Source: Minisyncoccota bacterium (lineage in GTDB: Bacteria; Patescibacteriota; Minisyncoccia; Phycocordibacterales; UBA9973). Taken from it: 15,023 nt of DNA. Position 1 is the first letter of the stretch; each line of letters begins with the position of its first letter. Location: assembly GCA_017984185.1 (NCBI GenBank), contig JAGNZX010000006.1:1-15023 (forward strand), written 5' to 3'. The notes under the pieces were generated by a model. It ran no database searches, was not told where the DNA came from, and worked only from the letters and a program-made list of their open reading frames with translations. Of the stretch, positions 14,219 to 15,023 are shown in pieces. Made by a program: the position numbers and the translations under genes.

Positions 14219-14794
14219 TTACATATACTCGACAACAATCTCGGGAACATTTTTATAATTTGGATTTTTAACAAAAACTGGCTTACCATCTTTTTTCACC
14301 ACATAATATGCAAAACCTTGAAGCTTTTTTACCGGCTCATAATCTGCATGTTTCGGCCAAGCCGCTTCCTGACTTTTATCAAAATTCACCGGGCTATCGT
14401 CTGAAGTCACAAACCAAGTATCCGAGATATTCACGGCGAGGTGTCCTGCTCGCTCTGGTATCGGGACCACACTCCCGGGTTTAACAAAAATGGCTTTTAT
14501 ATTCTCGACTTCATTATCGATTGGCCGACCATCTGCATCATGTTTTCTTTCTTGTAACAAAATTATTCCATGGCCTGCGAGCACGGTATAAGTCTCGATA
14601 AAATCACTGACGTGGTAATGCCCGTAAGTTTTTATATACTCTTCACCCACCAAGCCATTCTGCCAAATAGTAATATTTCTTTTCTCAGTTCCACCACGAA
14701 TCATAAAATAATGTATATCTGGACCAGTAGATTTGGTGTCCATTAAAACATCTAGCATTTCTTGGTGTGTCCGTACGGCAAGAGCTTTATCCAT
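14219..14794 (-). CDS. Cupin-type glucose-6-phosphate isomerase
   Basis: Cupin PGIs are metal-dependent enzymes interconverting glucose 6-phosphate and fructose 6-phosphate, best known from Euryarchaeota and unrelated to the common PGI fold. The 191-residue protein fits the family size. RGGTEKRNITIW leads into GHYHVSDFIETYTVLAGHG, whose H59, H61 and E67 match the first three metal ligands. KPGSVVPIPERAGHLAVN supplies the fourth, H118. The spacing of the first His pair to Glu is one residue shorter than in the Pyrococcus enzyme, and there is an acidic insertion (ERKHDADGRPIDNEVEN) before the second cupin motif, so another cupin sugar isomerase is possible. It is the first gene of the glycogen operon, which supports a role in hexose phosphates, and has the best promoter in the window. 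Confidence 0.78.
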   Translation of the reverse strand: MDKALAVRTHQEMLDVLMDTKSTGPDIHYFMIRGGTEKRNITIWQNGLVGEEYIKTYGHYHVSDFIETYTVLAGHGIILLQERKHDADGRPIDNEVENIKAIFVKPGSVVPIPERAGHLAVNISDTWFVTSDDSPVNFDKSQEAAWPKHADYEPVKKLQGFAYYVVKKDGKPVFVKNPNYKNVPEIVVEYM

Positions 14795-14800
14795 AAGGTT

Positions 14801-14809
14801 ATTATACCA
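14801..14809 (-). promoter_or_regulatory. Extended -10 promoter of the PGI-glgA-GH57-glgP operon
   Basis: TGG-TATAAT on the minus strand is a perfect extended -10 box, ending six bases before the ATG at 14794. This places the transcription start at the start codon. There is no -35 box; the expected position is the T-rich tract of the upstream gene's terminator. Confidence 0.7.
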
Positions 14810-14820
14810 TTTTAAACCTA

Positions 14821-14857
14821 AAACAAAAACTAGGCGTGATTCTTTATCCTTTCACGC
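14821..14857 (-). terminator. Intrinsic terminator at the end of the nucleotidyltransferase gene
   Basis: On the minus strand GCGTGA (14857-14852) and TCACGC (14839-14834) form a 6-bp stem with a 12-base loop. CTAG and a T-rich run (TTTTTGTTT, 14829-14821) follow. The stem lies inside the last codons of the coding region. The short stem and large loop make it a modest candidate. Confidence 0.45.
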
Positions 14858-15023
14858 AGATTACTACTACTAAAATTGTGGTCTCGGCTATTATAAATAA
14901 CCTTAATATTGGGCAATTTGTCTCGAGAGTAATTTGGTCTATCTTTCCAGTCTGCACCCATAAACCGCACATCTGGGTTCAATTTTTGCAAAAGATTATA
15001 CAAATCTACCTCAGTATCATAAA
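14830..15023 (-). CDS. C-terminal end of a cytidylyltransferase/adenylyltransferase-like protein
   Basis: Only the last 63 codons are in the window (first complete codon at 15021-15019, TAG stop at 14832-14830). The sequence includes DTEVDLYNLLQKLNPDVRFMGADW and NSRDHNFSSSNLRERI. This resembles the C-terminal half of TagD/RfaE2-like nucleotidyltransferases: 'DTE-x-DL..ll..lkPDv...G.Dw' followed by the Ser-rich motif before a final helix. Such enzymes activate glycerol 3-phosphate or sugar phosphates for cell-surface polymers, but the substrate and the N-terminal HxGH motif are outside the window. It lies 35 bases upstream of the PGI gene, separated by a putative terminator and a strong -10 box, so it is probably in a different transcription unit. 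Confidence 0.68.
   Translation of the reverse strand, partial: YDTEVDLYNLLQKLNPDVRFMGADWKDRPNYSRDKLPNIKVIYNSRDHNFSSSNLRERIKNHA

Overview
The window looks like a chromosomal segment of a Patescibacteria (Candidate Phyla Radiation) bacterium, most likely from the Parcubacteria side. This is inferred from the AT-rich composition, very tight gene packing, shortened versions of housekeeping enzymes (Pth, Fmt, glucan phosphorylase), an archaeal-style cupin phosphoglucose isomerase, and the absence of Shine-Dalgarno sequences. No genome-level comparison was possible. There are no rRNA or tRNA genes, CRISPR arrays or transposases, and no gene-free stretch longer than about 100 bases.

Layout. Bases 1-3049 (+) hold the 3' nine-tenths or so of dnaE. 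Next is a single gene for a membrane-anchored HExxH protein (3068-4096, +). It is followed directly by a second, diverged copy of the last 26 codons of dnaE (4102-4182), so this gene sits between two dnaE 3' ends. A small helical protein and pth form a minus-strand pair (4187-5063). The 92-base divergent promoter region separates pth from a plus-strand information-processing cluster: lepB, hisS, def and fmt (5156-8475). The fmt stop codon overlaps the stop of minus-strand hpf in a shared CTAG. From 8472 to the end all genes are on the minus strand. In transcription order they are a partial nucleotidyltransferase, a glycogen/starch operon (cupin PGI, glgA, GH57, glgP; 14794 down to 9529), then dedA and hpf, each with its own candidate promoter.

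How the genes fit together. lepB, hisS, def, fmt, pth and hpf serve protein synthesis and export: signal-peptide cleavage, His-tRNA charging, N-terminal formylation and deformylation, peptidyl-tRNA recycling and ribosome hibernation. The four-gene polysaccharide operon has 3-6 base gaps. It links hexose-phosphate isomerisation to glucan synthesis (GlgA), glucan remodelling or hydrolysis (GH57) and phosphorolysis (GlgP), which suggests a storage alpha-glucan loop. ADP-glucose pyrophosphorylase and a classical branching enzyme are not in the window.

Most unusual points. (1) A remnant dnaE 3' end with almost only silent differences brackets the metalloprotease-like gene. (2) A GC-rich, imperfectly palindromic segment of about 98 bases with 9-bp terminal inverted repeats is inserted in frame in def and adds about 33 residues, resembling in design the palindromic elements of Rickettsia. 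(3) All six genes that begin a likely transcription unit have a TGn-TAnnnT extended -10 box only 6-9 bases before the ATG and no ribosome binding site, which points to leaderless mRNAs. (4) A 25-base inverted repeat lies in the def-fmt spacer and inside fmt.
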